Source: Aralia elata
Taxonomy: Eukaryota; Streptophyta; Magnoliopsida; Apiales; Araliaceae
Length of the DNA: 64,000 nucleotides
Assembly (NCBI GenBank): GCA_034770075.1
Contig: CM068377.1
Span: 69,356,358-69,420,357 of the forward strand
Direction of reading: 5' to 3'
Made by a program: the position numbers and the translations under genes. Of the stretch, positions 1 to 10,891 are shown in pieces. A model generated the notes under the pieces. It worked only from the letters and a program-made list of their open reading frames with translations, was not told the origin of the DNA and searched no databases. Numbering within the stretch: the first letter of the stretch is position 1; each line of letters opens with the position of its first letter.

Positions 1-68
1 CGATCTTTTTGACGAATTTGCCCTCCTGTCAAGGTTAGTATACGAAGTGCAAAATTTGGGTGTCTACA
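1..68 (-). repeat. Start of the T1 3' LTR (partial)
   Basis: Bases 1-68 repeat almost exactly at 8039-8106, the outer end of the T1 5' LTR. On the minus strand this is the LTR beginning (TGTAGACACCC), directly preceded by a purine tract. The remaining roughly 2 kb should lie to the left of the window. Confidence 0.9.
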
Positions 69-81
69 GCTGCCCCTCTTT
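69..81 (-). promoter_or_regulatory. Polypurine tract of T1
   Basis: On the minus strand the bases just before the 3' LTR read AAAGAGGGGCAGC, a purine-rich plus-strand primer of the Tat/Ogre type. It touches the LTR start. Confidence 0.85.
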
Positions 82-241
82 ATCATGTTTATGAAATGAT
101 AAATGAAATGAACAGGATAAAGAATAGACACTCGATGCATGAATGGGAATGCTCAAGGATGACAATGCAACACCTGTGATTTATGATGCAACGTAAGATG
201 CAATGGATGCAAAATACTCCCAACAGGGTGTCGATGCGGAT

Positions 242-435
242 GATCGTCTTGTCGGGGCCGGGTTTCGTCGCCGGTCACCCATCTCGTAATCGCCGGTTAT
301 CGTCGTCGGTCGATCGTCTTGTCGGGGCCGGGTATCATCGCCGGTCACCCACCTCATAACCCCCGGTTATCGTCGCCGGTTGGTTATCTTGCGAGTGCCG
401 GGTCTCGTCTCCGGTCGCTCGTCTCGCGATCACCT
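242..435. repeat. GC-rich 70-bp tandem repeat (about 2.6 copies)
   Basis: The block starting GATCGTCTTGTCGGGGCCGG at 242 recurs at 312, and a decayed third copy begins near 382, giving a 70-bp period. The units are rich in CCGG and TCGCCGG and contrast with the AT-rich surroundings. It lies in the 3' UTR of T1, close to the polypurine tract. No coding role is seen. Confidence 0.8.
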
Positions 436-695
436 TATCCCATCGCATTGTCATCAAAGGACGTTATCCTCCTGACTAGTTTGAGAGGCATCCTTGGAGT
501 TCGTCCTTGTACATCGTTCTTGGCCGCCATCGCTTTTGACTCTGATAGGCTAGGACCTTGACACCTAACCTGCTCGATTTTCTTTTTCATTTCATGGATC
601 ACAGACAGAATTATCATCTATTCATGCATGTGACCCAACATGTAAATTGAGAAAAAATGACTCCTGTACAGTCTTTTGATACTGTTCTACAGATG

Positions 696-1877
696 TCATC
701 ACTTGTAGTGGTTCGCTTGGATGCCTTCCCAGGTTGCTCACCACCTTGTGGTGGTTTGTTTGGATCTCAGCCCTTCCAAGGGTGCTCGCCATCTTGTCGT
801 GGTTTGCTTGGATATCTTCTCAGGTTGCTCACCACTCTGTCGTGGTTTGCTTGGATGCCTTCCCAGGGTGCTCACCACTCTGTCGTGGTTTGCTTGGATG
901 CCTTCCCAGGGTGCTCACCACTCTGTCGTGGTTTGCTTGGATGCCTTCCCAGGTTGCTCACCAACTTGTCGTGGTTTGCTTGGATATCAGCCCTTCCCAG
1001 GGTGCTCACCATCTTGTCGTGGTTTGCTTGGATGCCTTCCCAGGTGGCTCACCAACTTGTCGTGGTTTGCTTGGATATCAGCCCTTCCCAGGGTGCTCAC
1101 CATCTTGTCGTGGTTTGCTTGGATGCCTTCCCAGGTTGCTTACCAACTTGTCGTGGTTTGCTTGGATATCAGCCCTTCCCAGGGTGCTCACCATCTTGTC
1201 GTGGTTTGCTTGGATGCCTTCCCAGGTTGCTCACCAACTTGTCGTGGTTTGCTTGGATATCAGCCCTTCCCAGGGTGCTCACCATCTTGTCGTGGTTTGC
1301 TTGGATGCCTTCCCAGGTTGCTTACCAACTTGTCGTGGTTTGCTTGGATATCAGCCCTTCCCAGGGTGCTCACCATCTTGTCGTGGTTTGCTTGGATGCC
1401 TTCCCAGGTTGCTTACCAACTTGTCGTGGTTTGCTTGGATATCAGCCCTTCCCAGGGTGCTCACCATCTTGTCGTGGTTTGCTTGGATGCCTTCCCAGGT
1501 TGCTCACCAACTTGTCGTGGTTTGCTTTGGATATCAGCCCTTCCCAGGGTGCTCACCATCTTGTCGTGGTTTGCTTGGATGCCTTCCCAGGTTGCTCACC
1601 AACTTGTCGTGGTTTGCTTGGATATCAGCCCTTCCCAGGGTGCTCACCATCTTGTCGTGGTTTGCTTGGATGCCTTCCCAGGTTGCTCACCAACTTGTCG
1701 TGGTTTGCTTGGATATCAGCCCTTCCCAGGGTGCTCACCATCTTGTCGTGGTTTGCTTGGATGCCTTCCCAGGTTGCTTACCAACTTGTCGTGGTTTGCT
1801 TGGATATCAGCCCTTCCCAGGGTGCTCACCATGTTGTCGTGGTTTGCTTGGATATCAGCCCTTCCCAGGGTCATTTG
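696..1877. repeat. Minisatellite in T1 3' UTR, 91-bp dimer (43 + 48 bp), about 13 copies
   Basis: Two related monomers alternate. A 43-bp unit contains GGATGCCTTCCCAGGTTGCT and a 48-bp unit contains GGATATCAGCCCTTCCCAGG; both start with TCGTGGTTTGCTT. For example, the short unit at 1021 recurs at 1112, exactly 91 bp later. The first few units are less regular and the unit at about 1525 carries one extra T. Because 91 is not a multiple of 3 and the unit lacks stops, all three forward frames stay open for 400 codons or more; this is a property of the repeat and not evidence of a gene. Satellite-like arrays in the 3' UTR are a known trait of Tat/Ogre elements. Confidence 0.92.
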
Positions 1878-2839
1878 GCAGGCTTTTCCGCTGCTTTGTT
1901 CAGTTCATAGTCGGGCGAAGTGAGATTTGCCCCATTCGGACATCTGCTTATGTGCAATGGTTGCACCGAGACTTTGCCATGGTTGGTTTGAGTCAGTTTG
2001 GAGTATTTGATGACTCTTGAGTGATTTTCACTGATGACACCGCCCCCGAGGTATTTTTTCCCCCCCCCCCCCGAGTCTACGGATATGTCTTCCAGATATG
2101 ATTCCATCTCAGCTGATTTTGCCCCTAGTCGGGTCGCTGAGGATGGCCGGATCCGACTGGCCTTGATTACTACCGTTAGCCGAGCCATTTCTTTATTGGA
2201 TCGTATCGACATGTTGGGGCAATAGATTGCAGGGGACGCCGATGCTTCAGATCTATCCACCACTTTATCCATCCCGCTTTAGTTAGTTTCAGATCTGTAG
2301 ATCATTTTATTTCCTGCATAGATTATGTCAGTTTCATCTGTTATCGAAAGGGAAATCTTGCAATGAAATGTCTTATATACATAGACATGCATTTAAATTC
2401 AGTCATTTTCCCCTTTTTTCGTATCGTTGCCTTTCATTGGATCCTCATTTTATCCAGTCAACCACGATTTTGATATTTTGCCTTCTTTCTCTTCTCAAGT
2501 CTTGATGGAGATTTGACAGATACTACCGCACACCCTGTTGATTTCATCGGACTGAGTCTTAGACTTTTTTTTGACTAAGTGTTTGGTTGGGTCCGGGTTA
2601 TGTCACTTGAGATGCAGCTGATCATGTGGCTGACTTCGGGAAGGTTTTGAGGGTATAGGAAGGCTTTTCTGGTTGTTGGGAATTGGTTTTGACAGAAGAA
2701 AGTATTATTTTGTAAGGAATGGGACCGTGCCACGATGGCTGCCTACGTACCCCCACAAGTCGGGAGATCAGGTCCTACGTAGTTCGTTCTTTCAAAGAAC
2801 AACGAGAAAACGATGATGATGATTGTTGGTTTTTTTTTT
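1878..2839 (-). other. T1 3' UTR between integrase remnant and minisatellite
   Basis: Nearly 1 kb with no credible gene. It contains a 13-C run at 2060-2072 and a 28-T run at 2830-2857 (poly-A on the element's sense strand), just after the integrase remnant. A block at about 2715-2788 with two TACGTAGG/CCTACGTA motifs resembles sequence I recall from other Tat/Ogre 3' regions, but I cannot verify that here. Confidence 0.6.
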
Positions 2840-3420
2840 TTTTTTTTTTTTTTTTTTGACAAAGCATGCCTGTCTTTAGCACTAGGTCATTTTCTTTGAA
2901 CTTCTGAGGTCTTATCTTTTGTCGTAAGATCGAGAGATTCCTTGCTGATACAACTGGCCGCGTGGAATAGCAACCACCCTTTTCTCATCAATTAGGGCCA
3001 ATTGGTCGTATCGACCTTGCATTCAACCCTCCTCGTTTATCTGAGCATCTCAACCTCAAATGGCAGAACTACCTCTATTCCGTATACCAGAGTGTAAGGG
3101 GTTGCCCCTGTAGAAATACGCACCGATTTTCGGTACGCCAGCAGGGTGAAAGGTAGCAGATCCGGCCATCCCCGATGTTTAGCAGACATTCTCGCCATGA
3201 TCTTCTTGATATTCTTATTCGCAGCCTCCACTGCCCCATTCATCTTAGGACGGCAAATGACAAAATTGAGGTGTTTGATCTTGAACTGGTCATATAATTC
3301 CTTCATAAGGGTACTGCTCAAATTTTTGGCATTGTCGGAGACTAAGGCCTCAGGTTGCCCATATCGGCAAATGATATCTCCATACTGGCTTAACAGCTCT
3401 GTTTTATGGCTAGGGGTCAG
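2840..3420 (-). pseudogene. pol: Integrase remnant of T1 (Tat/Ogre type)
   Basis: The minus strand encodes the second half of an integrase core. It has a SDNAKN segment holding the second catalytic Asp, then the lineage-typical MNGAVEAANKNIKK segment holding the catalytic Glu, and then a block with the STGATPYTLVYG motif. A continuous frame covers 3037-3321. Upstream, the same reading extends through ICRYGQPEALVSDN to about 3420. Downstream, after a frameshift near 3030, the C-terminal part continues (QLALIDEKRV, QLYQQ) to about 2840 with stops. The zinc-binding region and first Asp are not found, and RT and RNase H are absent. It cannot make an active enzyme. Confidence 0.88.
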
Positions 3421-3787
3421 ATCTGTTCCTATTTTGAGCTCTCTGGGTTTGTCATGGGTTCCAATTTTTTATGGTGATGGTTTGGTTTGAGTTGGGTTTG
3501 GGGTTTGTCTTCGACCCATCCTTTGATCTCGTCAGGCGTGCCGTCATTATCTGTCTCATCCTGCTAAATGCCCATTAAATCGAAATCCAGCTCAATATCA
3601 AAATCGTAGTCAACTTTCGAATTTGAAGAATCGTTTGTTAGGCAAGAGACACTCAAATTGGTACACCTGGCATGAAACAAAATATTTGTCATATATAAGG
3701 CATTTTCTCGCAATGATCATCTTTAAGATAACATGACAAAATAACATAATCATGCAAAATTTTAAAATAAGGGACAACAACTGGCAT
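3421..3787 (-). other. Deletion-scar region of T1 between gag and integrase
   Basis: About 370 bp separate the gag stop from the integrase remnant, where a complete element would carry several kb of protease, RT and RNase H. I find no RT or RNase H motif in any frame. The GA/T-rich sequence at 3420-3600 is not recognised. A small minus-strand frame at 3610-3795 has no family features. Confidence 0.55.
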
Positions 3788-5360
3788 CTACTCATGGTCC
3801 CTCTTCATAACCTCTGGCTGCTCTACCACGATCTTCCCGCTATCGATCATATTCTGAATTTTATGCTTCAGAGCCCAGCATTCCTGAGTATCATGACCAG
3901 GAGAACCCGAATGGTACGCACACTTCTTACTCGGATCAAATTCTCTTCCTTTCGGATCAATTGGGGGTGCCAAATCGCCTATCCTTCCCTGTGCTATTAA
4001 TATCGCCAAAATCTGCTCGAGAGGCTCCCTAAGCGGGGTGAATACCCGATCTCTTGCTGTCTCAAATCTTCTTCGTTCATCCGACCTTTGATAATTGAAA
4101 TTAGGTTGTCGGGGTGGCACGATTTTCTGTATTTGCACTGGAGGATTGTTCTCTGCCTTTCTAGATGATCCCTGCAGGATGAGGGAAACATCTTCCTCCT
4201 TTTTCTGTTGAATTCTACGGGAAGTGCTGCCATAGTTTCCACACTGGATTTGCTCCGCAACCACTTCCAGAGCTGTGAGGTCCCGGATCTTACCAGATTT
4301 TAACCCCATGTCCACCATTTCTCCGTGTTTTATCATCTCGGCAAAAGGTCTCCCAATCCCCGATATCACCCGCTCATAATAGGGCGTCTCCTGAATGTCC
4401 ACAAAGGTCATTACCATTTCCGCCTCGTTCATTGGGGGATTCACCTGTGCAGCCATACCCCTCCATCGTTGTGCATAGTCCCTGAAAGATTCTTTTGGTT
4501 GCTTCTTGATTTTTGTCATTTGATATCTATCAGGGGCCATCTGGGCCTGAAAGCTGTATTGGGTTAAGAAGGTATGGGCCAACTCCTCCCAGTTGTGGAT
4601 TCGGGCATTGTCAAGGCGGGCATACCAGATCCTTGCCTCCCCTGTTAAGCTTTTCTGGAATAGCTGCATCCTCAGTCCCTCGTCCTCGGCAGGCATAAGA
4701 CCCGAGTTCTCCAATGTATATTTTCAAGTGCGTGTAGGGGTCTCCCTTTCCATTGTATTTTTCGAACTCGGGGACCTTGAACTTCTCTGGATATCTGGTT
4801 CCGGGGAAGACACACAGATCTGAGTAATTAACCCTACCCAGGGAGCCTATGCCTCTTAGAGATTGGATGGTCTCCTCCATGTGTTTCATTTTTTTCCGAA
4901 GGTCGTCCGTGTCCCCTTCCTCTGGGATAGCAATCACGGTCCTGTTAGATATGGGAACGGCCTTTGGGATGACTGGCTCGTCCTTGAGTCGGGGTTGGTC
5001 ATCTTTAAGCAGGTTTGCACCATTTTTAGGAGGATTCTGGTCATCCCCTGGTGGTGGAATATTATGCGGTCCTTGGTTTGACGGATCCTGTCTGATCAAG
5101 AACTGTTCCTTTAGCATTGTGGCCATTTCCATCATCTGCTTTTTAAAATCATCAAACTCCTCCCGAGATATGGAATTATGGTTAGGAATATCAGCCATTT
5201 CAGATGTAGAATTTTGGGCTTTCTTAGACTGCGAACGGGTTTGAGGAGCAATCCTGCGAAACAACGGTTCGAAGTTTAGTCTTGGGGAAATGAAAGAATG
5301 GATGCATGCTAAAACCGTAACCTTTTGTGTGTTTTTGGGTTTTTTAATCTTTTTCTGCAA
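3788..5360 (-). pseudogene. gag: gag of T1 (Tat/Ogre type, frameshifted)
   Basis: Two minus-strand frames join into one capsid protein. The first (5360 to about 4711) carries a basic TRSQSKKAQ stretch and a long polar linker, then the capsid start with FEKYNGKGDPYTHLK. The second (about 4714 to 3788) carries the rest: FQKSLTGEARIWY, FLTQYSFQ, ESFRDYAQRWRGMA, and a zinc-knuckle-like CAYHSGSPGHDTQEC near its C-terminus. A single frameshift near 4711 splits them. An internal Met beginning MADIPNHN (near 5196) may be the true start, since the upstream residues are low in complexity. The downstream pol core is deleted. Confidence 0.88.
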
Positions 5361-5971
5361 AACAACTCGTTAGCGGTTCTTTATTGAAATAATACATGCT
5401 AGATATGATTTATTATGCTTCCCGTGTCGTTCCCTGCAAAACACAGAGGTTAATATTTTCTTTTGACATAAAGGGGAAGCATATATGAATATGTTGCAAT
5501 GGAATTATGGCATTTATACGCAGAAACATAAAAGGGCATGAAGAGACTTATCCTGCGTTGGGTTAATCTGGGGCTGACCTATCCTAGGGTTACTCTCACG
5601 GGCTTTTCGGCATGAAGGTTCCCAAATCATCGCAATCTACTCGTTTGAGCCCTTTCGATTGGAGCGGATTTGAGTGGTGCGTTTCCTGAGCCATCTCCGG
5701 GGAGCAGCCCCATCGAGTCCAGTAATAAGCAACCGACGGGTTCGCCTCAGGAGGAGGTACAATCTCAACATACATTCACATTCATCGTCCTCACCGTATG
5801 CAAATGATTACTTTGAAGTAAAGCAAACCCATTCAATCATTCATTCATTGGACAACAACACACATTCACACAACAATAAAAAGAAGTCAAAATGTCGCAC
5901 GCACATACACATTTATAAATTTTTAAAGGATAGGATAGCATCAAGACCTGACACGGCTTAAGCCCTCTAAT
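5361..5971 (-). other. 5' leader of T1
   Basis: About 0.6 kb between the PBS and gag. No conserved coding frame is seen. It would be the transcribed leader and probably holds the packaging signal, but nothing in the sequence pins that down. Confidence 0.5.
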
Positions 5972-5990
5972 GTCCCCAGCAGAGTCGCCA
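5972..5990 (-). promoter_or_regulatory. Primer-binding site, Arg-tRNA type
   Basis: On the minus strand TGGCGACTCTGCTGGGGAC follows the 5' LTR end (GTCGACA) after a two-base spacer. This matches the tRNA-Arg type primer site used by Ogre/Tat elements and fixes both the element orientation and the LTR boundary. Confidence 0.87.
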
Positions 5991-7648
5991 GCTGTCGACG
6001 CCGGGTTTTTCGCTTTCTCGTCTTTGGTCTTTTCCAATTTTAGCCTTTTGGTTTAGATGATTTTTGGAAAAGGTCGGCATTGAGGTCGACGGGGTTTTGA
6101 AAGATCGTTTTTATGATGAGCCAATTAACCAGAGTCGCCAGTTGGTATATTTGAAATGGATGTACCAACTCATCCGAGTTTTCGTTCTTTTGTAAATCGC
6201 TGGCTCATATGTGACTCCGAATTAATTTGGTCTGCGAATTGAGATTCATAGAGTTCGGGGGCTTGCTTAAGTGAGGGGAAGGTGTTAGGCATCCCTCGAC
6301 TTCCGTGAAACACGGTTACCGCGATCTCAATGCTTTCCTATCCTTTAATTCATGAAATGTGTGTGTGTGTATGCGCGCGCGTGTGTGTGTGTGCCTATGT
6401 GAATGTTGTGGTGAGTTTGTATGAAAGAATCATTTGGATTTTTAGGGAAAATCGTGTTTTAATTTGAGAACGCTTCGGAATGTCTTTTCGGTATACACGA
6501 GAAAGCTTTATTCTTTATGAGAAAGGTTTGATTTTAATTGTCCAAAACTATGAGATTTTCATTAAGTGTCGTTTTGGCAAAACAAGAGTTTTAAACCTTC
6601 GTCAAAATAGGAATCGAGATCTATACGTTGCTTTCGTGAAACGATCGGGCAATTTCTAGAATCTCTTTCACCCTATGCACAAAGATTTAATAAAATGTTA
6701 CTTATTTGCAAAATCATTTTGTGTGATGTTTGAAAACGATTTTCTTTAGCTTTTTCGTTAGATAGGAATCGACATTCATTAGCACTTCTCAAATTTTAAC
6801 CTCATGATTCTAATATTCTACTTTGATTGATTTTATGAAAGTCTTCATTGTTTTAGTTTTGAAATCAATTTTTTTGGTGTCACAAATCAAATAAAGCAAT
6901 AAAAAGCGCGGGGTTATTCATGGGCATGTAAGCCATCAAAATAAACCCCAAACGCTTACAATCCCATCTTTTCACTATGACGGGGCCTTAAATCCGATTC
7001 TCGCCTTAGCGTCGTTTTAAGGCCCGACGATTACATGTTACAAACGAGCATCTTGAATCTATCACATACATCATACCGTCCATCATCGGATTTGGACCAC
7101 GGGGTCACATTCCTAGGCTCACACGAGATTAATACATGCCCACACCACGAATACTACATAACTAACCAACCCGGATTTATCTAATATGCCATGATATCCG
7201 GAAATGACAAATCTAAATAAATTACACCCAATAAATTATCACAAACAAGCTAGAGATTTCATCCATTGGATATCCTCGGGTTATTAGGAGGAATTTTGTT
7301 CCAATGGGAACCTCACTAATAATTCCTAATCCATGATTGTTCAACAAGATACATGAAAGTTATATCTAATTTACCCAAATCAATAGGACATGAATTGCTA
7401 GAACAAATAGAAATTTTCACCTTGCAATTGATCTCAAATGGATGTGAACTTGTGTATTTGAATAGGATAAAGGATGTATTTGATACAATCAAACTCAAAA
7501 GAATTAATTCCACTCTTTTTTTCTTCTTCTTTCTCCCTATTTTGTTGCAAAATCTAGCTATTTTCTCTCTATTTCCGTTTTTTTCGCTGCTGCAGAAATT
7601 CTTCTTCTTCCAAAACTGTTGAGCCCCCTGTATGCTGCCTGAAGCTGG

Positions 7649-7658
7649 CTTAAATAGG
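7649..7658 (-). promoter_or_regulatory. Candidate TATA box of the T1 5' LTR
   Basis: Minus-strand CCTATTTAAG lies about 0.45 kb into the LTR. The equivalent site in the solo LTR (about 58449) reads CCTATTTCAG, so it is weakened there. Assignment rests on motif and position only. Confidence 0.45.
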
Positions 7659-7671
7659 CTGGCCAGAGCCA

Positions 7672-7813
7672 GCCGCAGATCTATCTGCGGCTGGCCGCAG
7701 ATGGATCTGCGGCTGGCCAGCTGGCACGCCTCCCATCGCACTCAGCTGGTAGTGCTGATTTCCTGGTTTCCGTGCTGGCGCACCCATTTGGCCGCAGATC
7801 TATCCGCGGCTGG
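7672..7813. repeat. Cluster of near-perfect short palindromes in the Tat LTR
   Basis: GCCGCAGAT followed by two bases and ATCTGCGGC occurs twice in tandem (from 7672 to about 7714), and a third, imperfect copy lies at 7790-7813. The 9-base arms and 2-base loop would fold into tight hairpins. The solo LTR carries the same family of palindromes at about 58303-58440. Confidence 0.85.
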
Positions 7814-8106
7814 CGGGCTTGACTTTCTCGAATTTCGTCCCACGCCTCGATTTTCGTGCCGCAACGTCAGTTTTTGCTGACAGGCTCGTATTTTACAGTC
7901 CGGGAATCATTGAGAAGTGCGCCACATCTTCCGGGAATGCCAAATTCGGATAGCCCTGCTATCATGTCGATTTCGGCTGCAAACTATCAGGGTGGCGTCG
8001 AGTGTCCGTACTTTTTTCCATCTTTTGCTCTCGCATGCCGATCTTTTTGACGAATTTGCCCTCCTGTCAAGGTTAGTATACGAAGTGCAAAATTTGGGTG
8101 TCTACA

Positions 8107-9160
8107 TTCATGATAGTAACTTATGCGATCTCCTTTTTATTGAGCACAATTTAAAGAGATACACTCCATGGCTCATCATCATGAGACCTCTCTTGGAGTT
8201 TGCCATGCTAAACACCTTTAGCATCGAATGAATATACGTTCATTGAGTCAAGCCGAACATCCTTTTAAATCTATCTATATAGATTTATATCCCCAATTTA
8301 TAGGATGCTCCTCCCAAGTTATTCATAGAGGAATGTTTAGACAATTTTATCTTTACTGATTGTAGCATTGGTGTGTTATTCCTTATCAGTAGTATATCAA
8401 CATATAATACCAAGAATGTCACAGTGCTCCTATTGACCCTTTTGTACACACTAGGTTCATTCTCGTTTTTGATAAAATCAAACTCTTTTGATTGTCTCAT
8501 CAAAACTAATGTTCCATCTTTGAGAAGCTTGCTTCAATCCATCAATGGATCATTGTAGCTTAAAACACAATTTGCTTCAACCTTTAAAACAAATTTCTCT
8601 GGCTGTATCATACATACATTCTCCTCAAGTCTTCATTGAGGAAGGGCGTCTCCACATCCATTAATCACAAGCAAAATCCAAATGAACTTGAGCATTACCC
8701 GGTAATAAAGTTTTATCACAGTCAACTCCTTGACTTAAAAAACCTTTTAAACAGGTCTGGTCTTATAGGTCTCTACCTTGCCAATTACCCCAGTCTTTCT
8801 CTTAAAGACCCATTAACACCCTCTAGGCACTATGCCTTTCGGTGGAGTAACCAGAGTCTATACTTGGTTCTCATACATGGAGTCCATTTCGGATTTCATG
8901 GTCATCTGCCATTTCTCTGAGTGTCTTCTACTCATAGCCTCATCGTATATAACTGGATCATCATCCTCTATGATGCGTACCTCATCATCATCCTCTATGA
9001 TGAATCCATACCTCCCAGGTATCTTCGGTATTCTTCCAGATTTACGATTCGGTTGTGGTACAATAGGTACAGGTTCCTCGGTTCGACTTAAAGTGCTTTG
9101 TGGTTCTTGAACTCCTTCAAGATCTATTACCCTCCCACTAGCTCCTTCAATGATAAACAC
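8107..9160 (-). pseudogene. pol: copia-1 reverse transcriptase remnant
   Basis: Minus-strand frames at 8858-9160 and 8285-8503, with degraded sequence between them, cover the region from before the RT domain to the polymerase core. Visible landmarks are SGRIPKIPGRYGFI, EKWQMTMKSEMDSMYENQV, a decayed MDVETPFLN segment, and TFLVLYVDILLI. The last should carry the catalytic YVDD, but one Asp codon is missing, leaving YVD-ILL. Several stops (for example in the QPEGF-like segment) also break the frame. RNase H is cut off by the T1 insertion at 8107. The same YVD lesion is present in copia-2. Confidence 0.88.
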
Positions 9161-9990
9161 CTTTATCTAAGAAGGCAACGTGTAGGATTATAGTAATAAT
9201 ACCCTAAACTTTCTTTAGGATATCCCACAAATCTGCACTTGTCAAATTTTGTCCCAAACTTATCTTTGAAACCTTTTCACATAAGCTGGACAACTCCTTA
9301 TCTTAACATACTTAAGATTAGGAATCCTCCCTATTCATAACTTTAATGGAGTCTTGGGACCGGATAGATATGCAGCCGTTTCTAGGGCATAACCCAGATG
9401 GATACTAGAATATCGGTATAAATCATTATGGACTGCTCCATGTCCAACAAGGTACAATTTCTCCTTTTAGATACACTAATAAATTATTGCATATCAAGAG
9501 GTGTCCATTATGAGAAAATACCATTTTGAGATGATCAAGAAACTCATTGCACAAGTATTCTTTCTTTGATCTGATCAAAGAATCTTAATACTTTGTCAAT
9601 ATGTTTCACTTCTGAATTCTTTGAACATTTCAAATGATTCAGACTTGTATTTTATCAAATATACACATTCAACTCTTTGAATGATCATCTCCTTTTCTTT
9701 TACTAGTTTGTTCAATTTACAAAATTATTTTTCATGTAAGTCAAGTTTACAAAGTCCATTAAGTGATCTTCCAGTTTCAAACAAAACATTATCATTATAA
9801 ATAGAACAACAATTGTTTTTAAATATAATACCAGAACCTTCTTTGTCCAATAACGGAAGTAATAATGTTTCTAAAGAGAACTGGAACATAATAACAACTT
9901 ATTAACTTAATAGACTTGCCCGTAGGCAAAGCTAAACTATAAGTTCCTACGGTTAATGCAGCAACCTTTGCTCCATTCTCACACATAATA
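9161..9990 (-). pseudogene. pol: copia-1 integrase remnant
   Basis: This region aligns with the copia-2 segment at 53888-54386. There the minus strand reads SIWGYALETAAYL and VKIRSCPAYVKRFQ, typical of the integrase C-terminal half of plant copia pol. In copia-1 the same text is present at about 9260-9450 but frameshifted. The part nearer the protease (9470-9990) is AT-rich and too degraded for me to assign the catalytic residues. Confidence 0.72.
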
Positions 9991-10000
9991 TTACTTACTC

Positions 10001-10891
10001 TTAGTTTAGCTTTCTACTTCTGCTTAGTCTCTGCATTGGATTGCATACGTGAGAACTACAGCCGGTATCCAATACTCAAGTAGAACCTTGACTTACAAAA
10101 AGATTTATTTTTAATCATGAACAAACTTGTATATGTAACCGAAGCTTCATTAAGCTTCTTCTGGTTAGCCTCTGTAAGATTCTCCTTACAGTTTCCTTTC
10201 TAGTATCCAGGCTTATTGCAGTGGAAGCAAACTCCTTTGCTATCTGCATCAGTCTTGTTCTTATTGTCCTTTGTTTTTGCCTTTCCATTTACCTTCTTCG
10301 AATTGTTTTTCTTTTAAGCAGATCCTTTGGCCCTCTTCCGCTTCCTAGAAGAATCATCTACCAGTAAGACTTGGTCTTTCTTGGTTGGAAAGTAACTCTT
10401 TACAGTTTTCTTGGTTGCAAGATCAAATCTTGGATCAACTCTCTATCCATTAAAACCCAGTTGTCCCAATTGTTTAATCAGATTGATCATTTTAGGACAC
10501 ATGTATGTACTGTAGTGCCATCGGTCATTCTAGATCGGAAAAGCTCCTTAGATATCGGATATCTAATAGTCCTACTTTCCTCACCATTCAACTCCTTGAA
10601 GGTGCAGGAATACAGTAGGAGCATCCATAGTTTCATGCTGACGCTGAAACTCGTTACTCATGGATGCGAGCATGATGCAATTAGCCAACTGTGCATCATC
10701 TTTCCACTTTCTAAAAGTAGCAATCTCTTCCTCTAAGGCATTGTCTGTAACCATTGCAGGGATAGACATATTAAGGACATAAGATAGCTTTTCAGCCTTG
10801 AGAACTATTCTCAAATTCTTTAACCAGTCCTTTTAATTTGGTCCGGTTAATTAGCATCTAATATGCTCCGCAGTAATAGTAAATTAGACAT
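10001..10891 (-). pseudogene. gag: copia-1 gag and protease remnant
   Basis: A minus-strand ATG at 10891 begins MSNLLLLRSILDAN. After a frameshift the gag continues in the frame at 10814-10581 (KAEKLSYVLNM, FRKWKDDAQLAN, MSNEFQRQHETMDA), typical of the copia gag fold. Further on, a zinc knuckle (CFHCNKPGY, a stop in place of Trp, then KGNC) lies at about 10240-10186. A retropepsin active-site segment LDTGCSSHVCNP follows at about 10070-10035. Several stops and at least two frameshifts make it non-functional. Confidence 0.87.

Larger units (their letters stand above)
1..8106 (-). mobile_element. Tat/Ogre-type Ty3/gypsy element T1 (3' LTR truncated by window edge)
   Basis: This is a minus-strand LTR retrotransposon. 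Read on the minus strand it runs 5' LTR (8106 to 5993), Arg-type PBS, gag, integrase remnant, long repeat-rich 3' UTR, purine tract, then the first 68 bases of the 3' LTR. Both LTR starts share the same roughly 68-base end (minus-strand TGTAGACACCC). The gag, the integrase and the PBS are all of the kind seen in plant Tat/Ogre elements. Protease, RT and RNase H are missing between gag and integrase, so the copy is non-autonomous. It interrupts the copia-1 pol at 8106/8107: the uninterrupted sequence is visible in the second copia copy near 52716. The left target-site duplication lies outside the window. Confidence 0.9.
5993..8106 (-). repeat. 5' LTR of T1 (2.1 kb)
   Basis: It is bounded by TGTAGACACC at its start (8106 on the minus strand) and GTCGACA at its end, next to the PBS. 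A related 2.05-kb copy lies at 58007-60056 on the other strand, which confirms the ends. Internal landmarks are a GT/GC microsatellite (about 6358-6395), a TATA-like CCTATTTAAG on the minus strand at 7649-7658, and a cluster of short palindromes at 7672-7813. The small ORFs inside are not credible genes. Confidence 0.9.

Noticed and set aside
696..1877. Possible CRISPR-like array
   Set aside because: The units are contiguous 43/48-bp tandem repeats with no unique spacers, in a plant retrotransposon.
657..2020. Three overlapping plus-strand ORFs of 400-428 codons with repeated LSWFAW/VVVCLD text
   Set aside because: They are the three frames of one 91-bp minisatellite with no stop in the unit. 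They lie antisense to T1 in its 3' UTR, and simultaneous openness in all frames is a repeat artefact.
7316..7741. 141-codon minus-strand ORF in the T1 LTR
   Set aside because: It spans the palindrome cluster and a T-rich tract, is not preserved in the solo LTR, and has a low-complexity lysine run.
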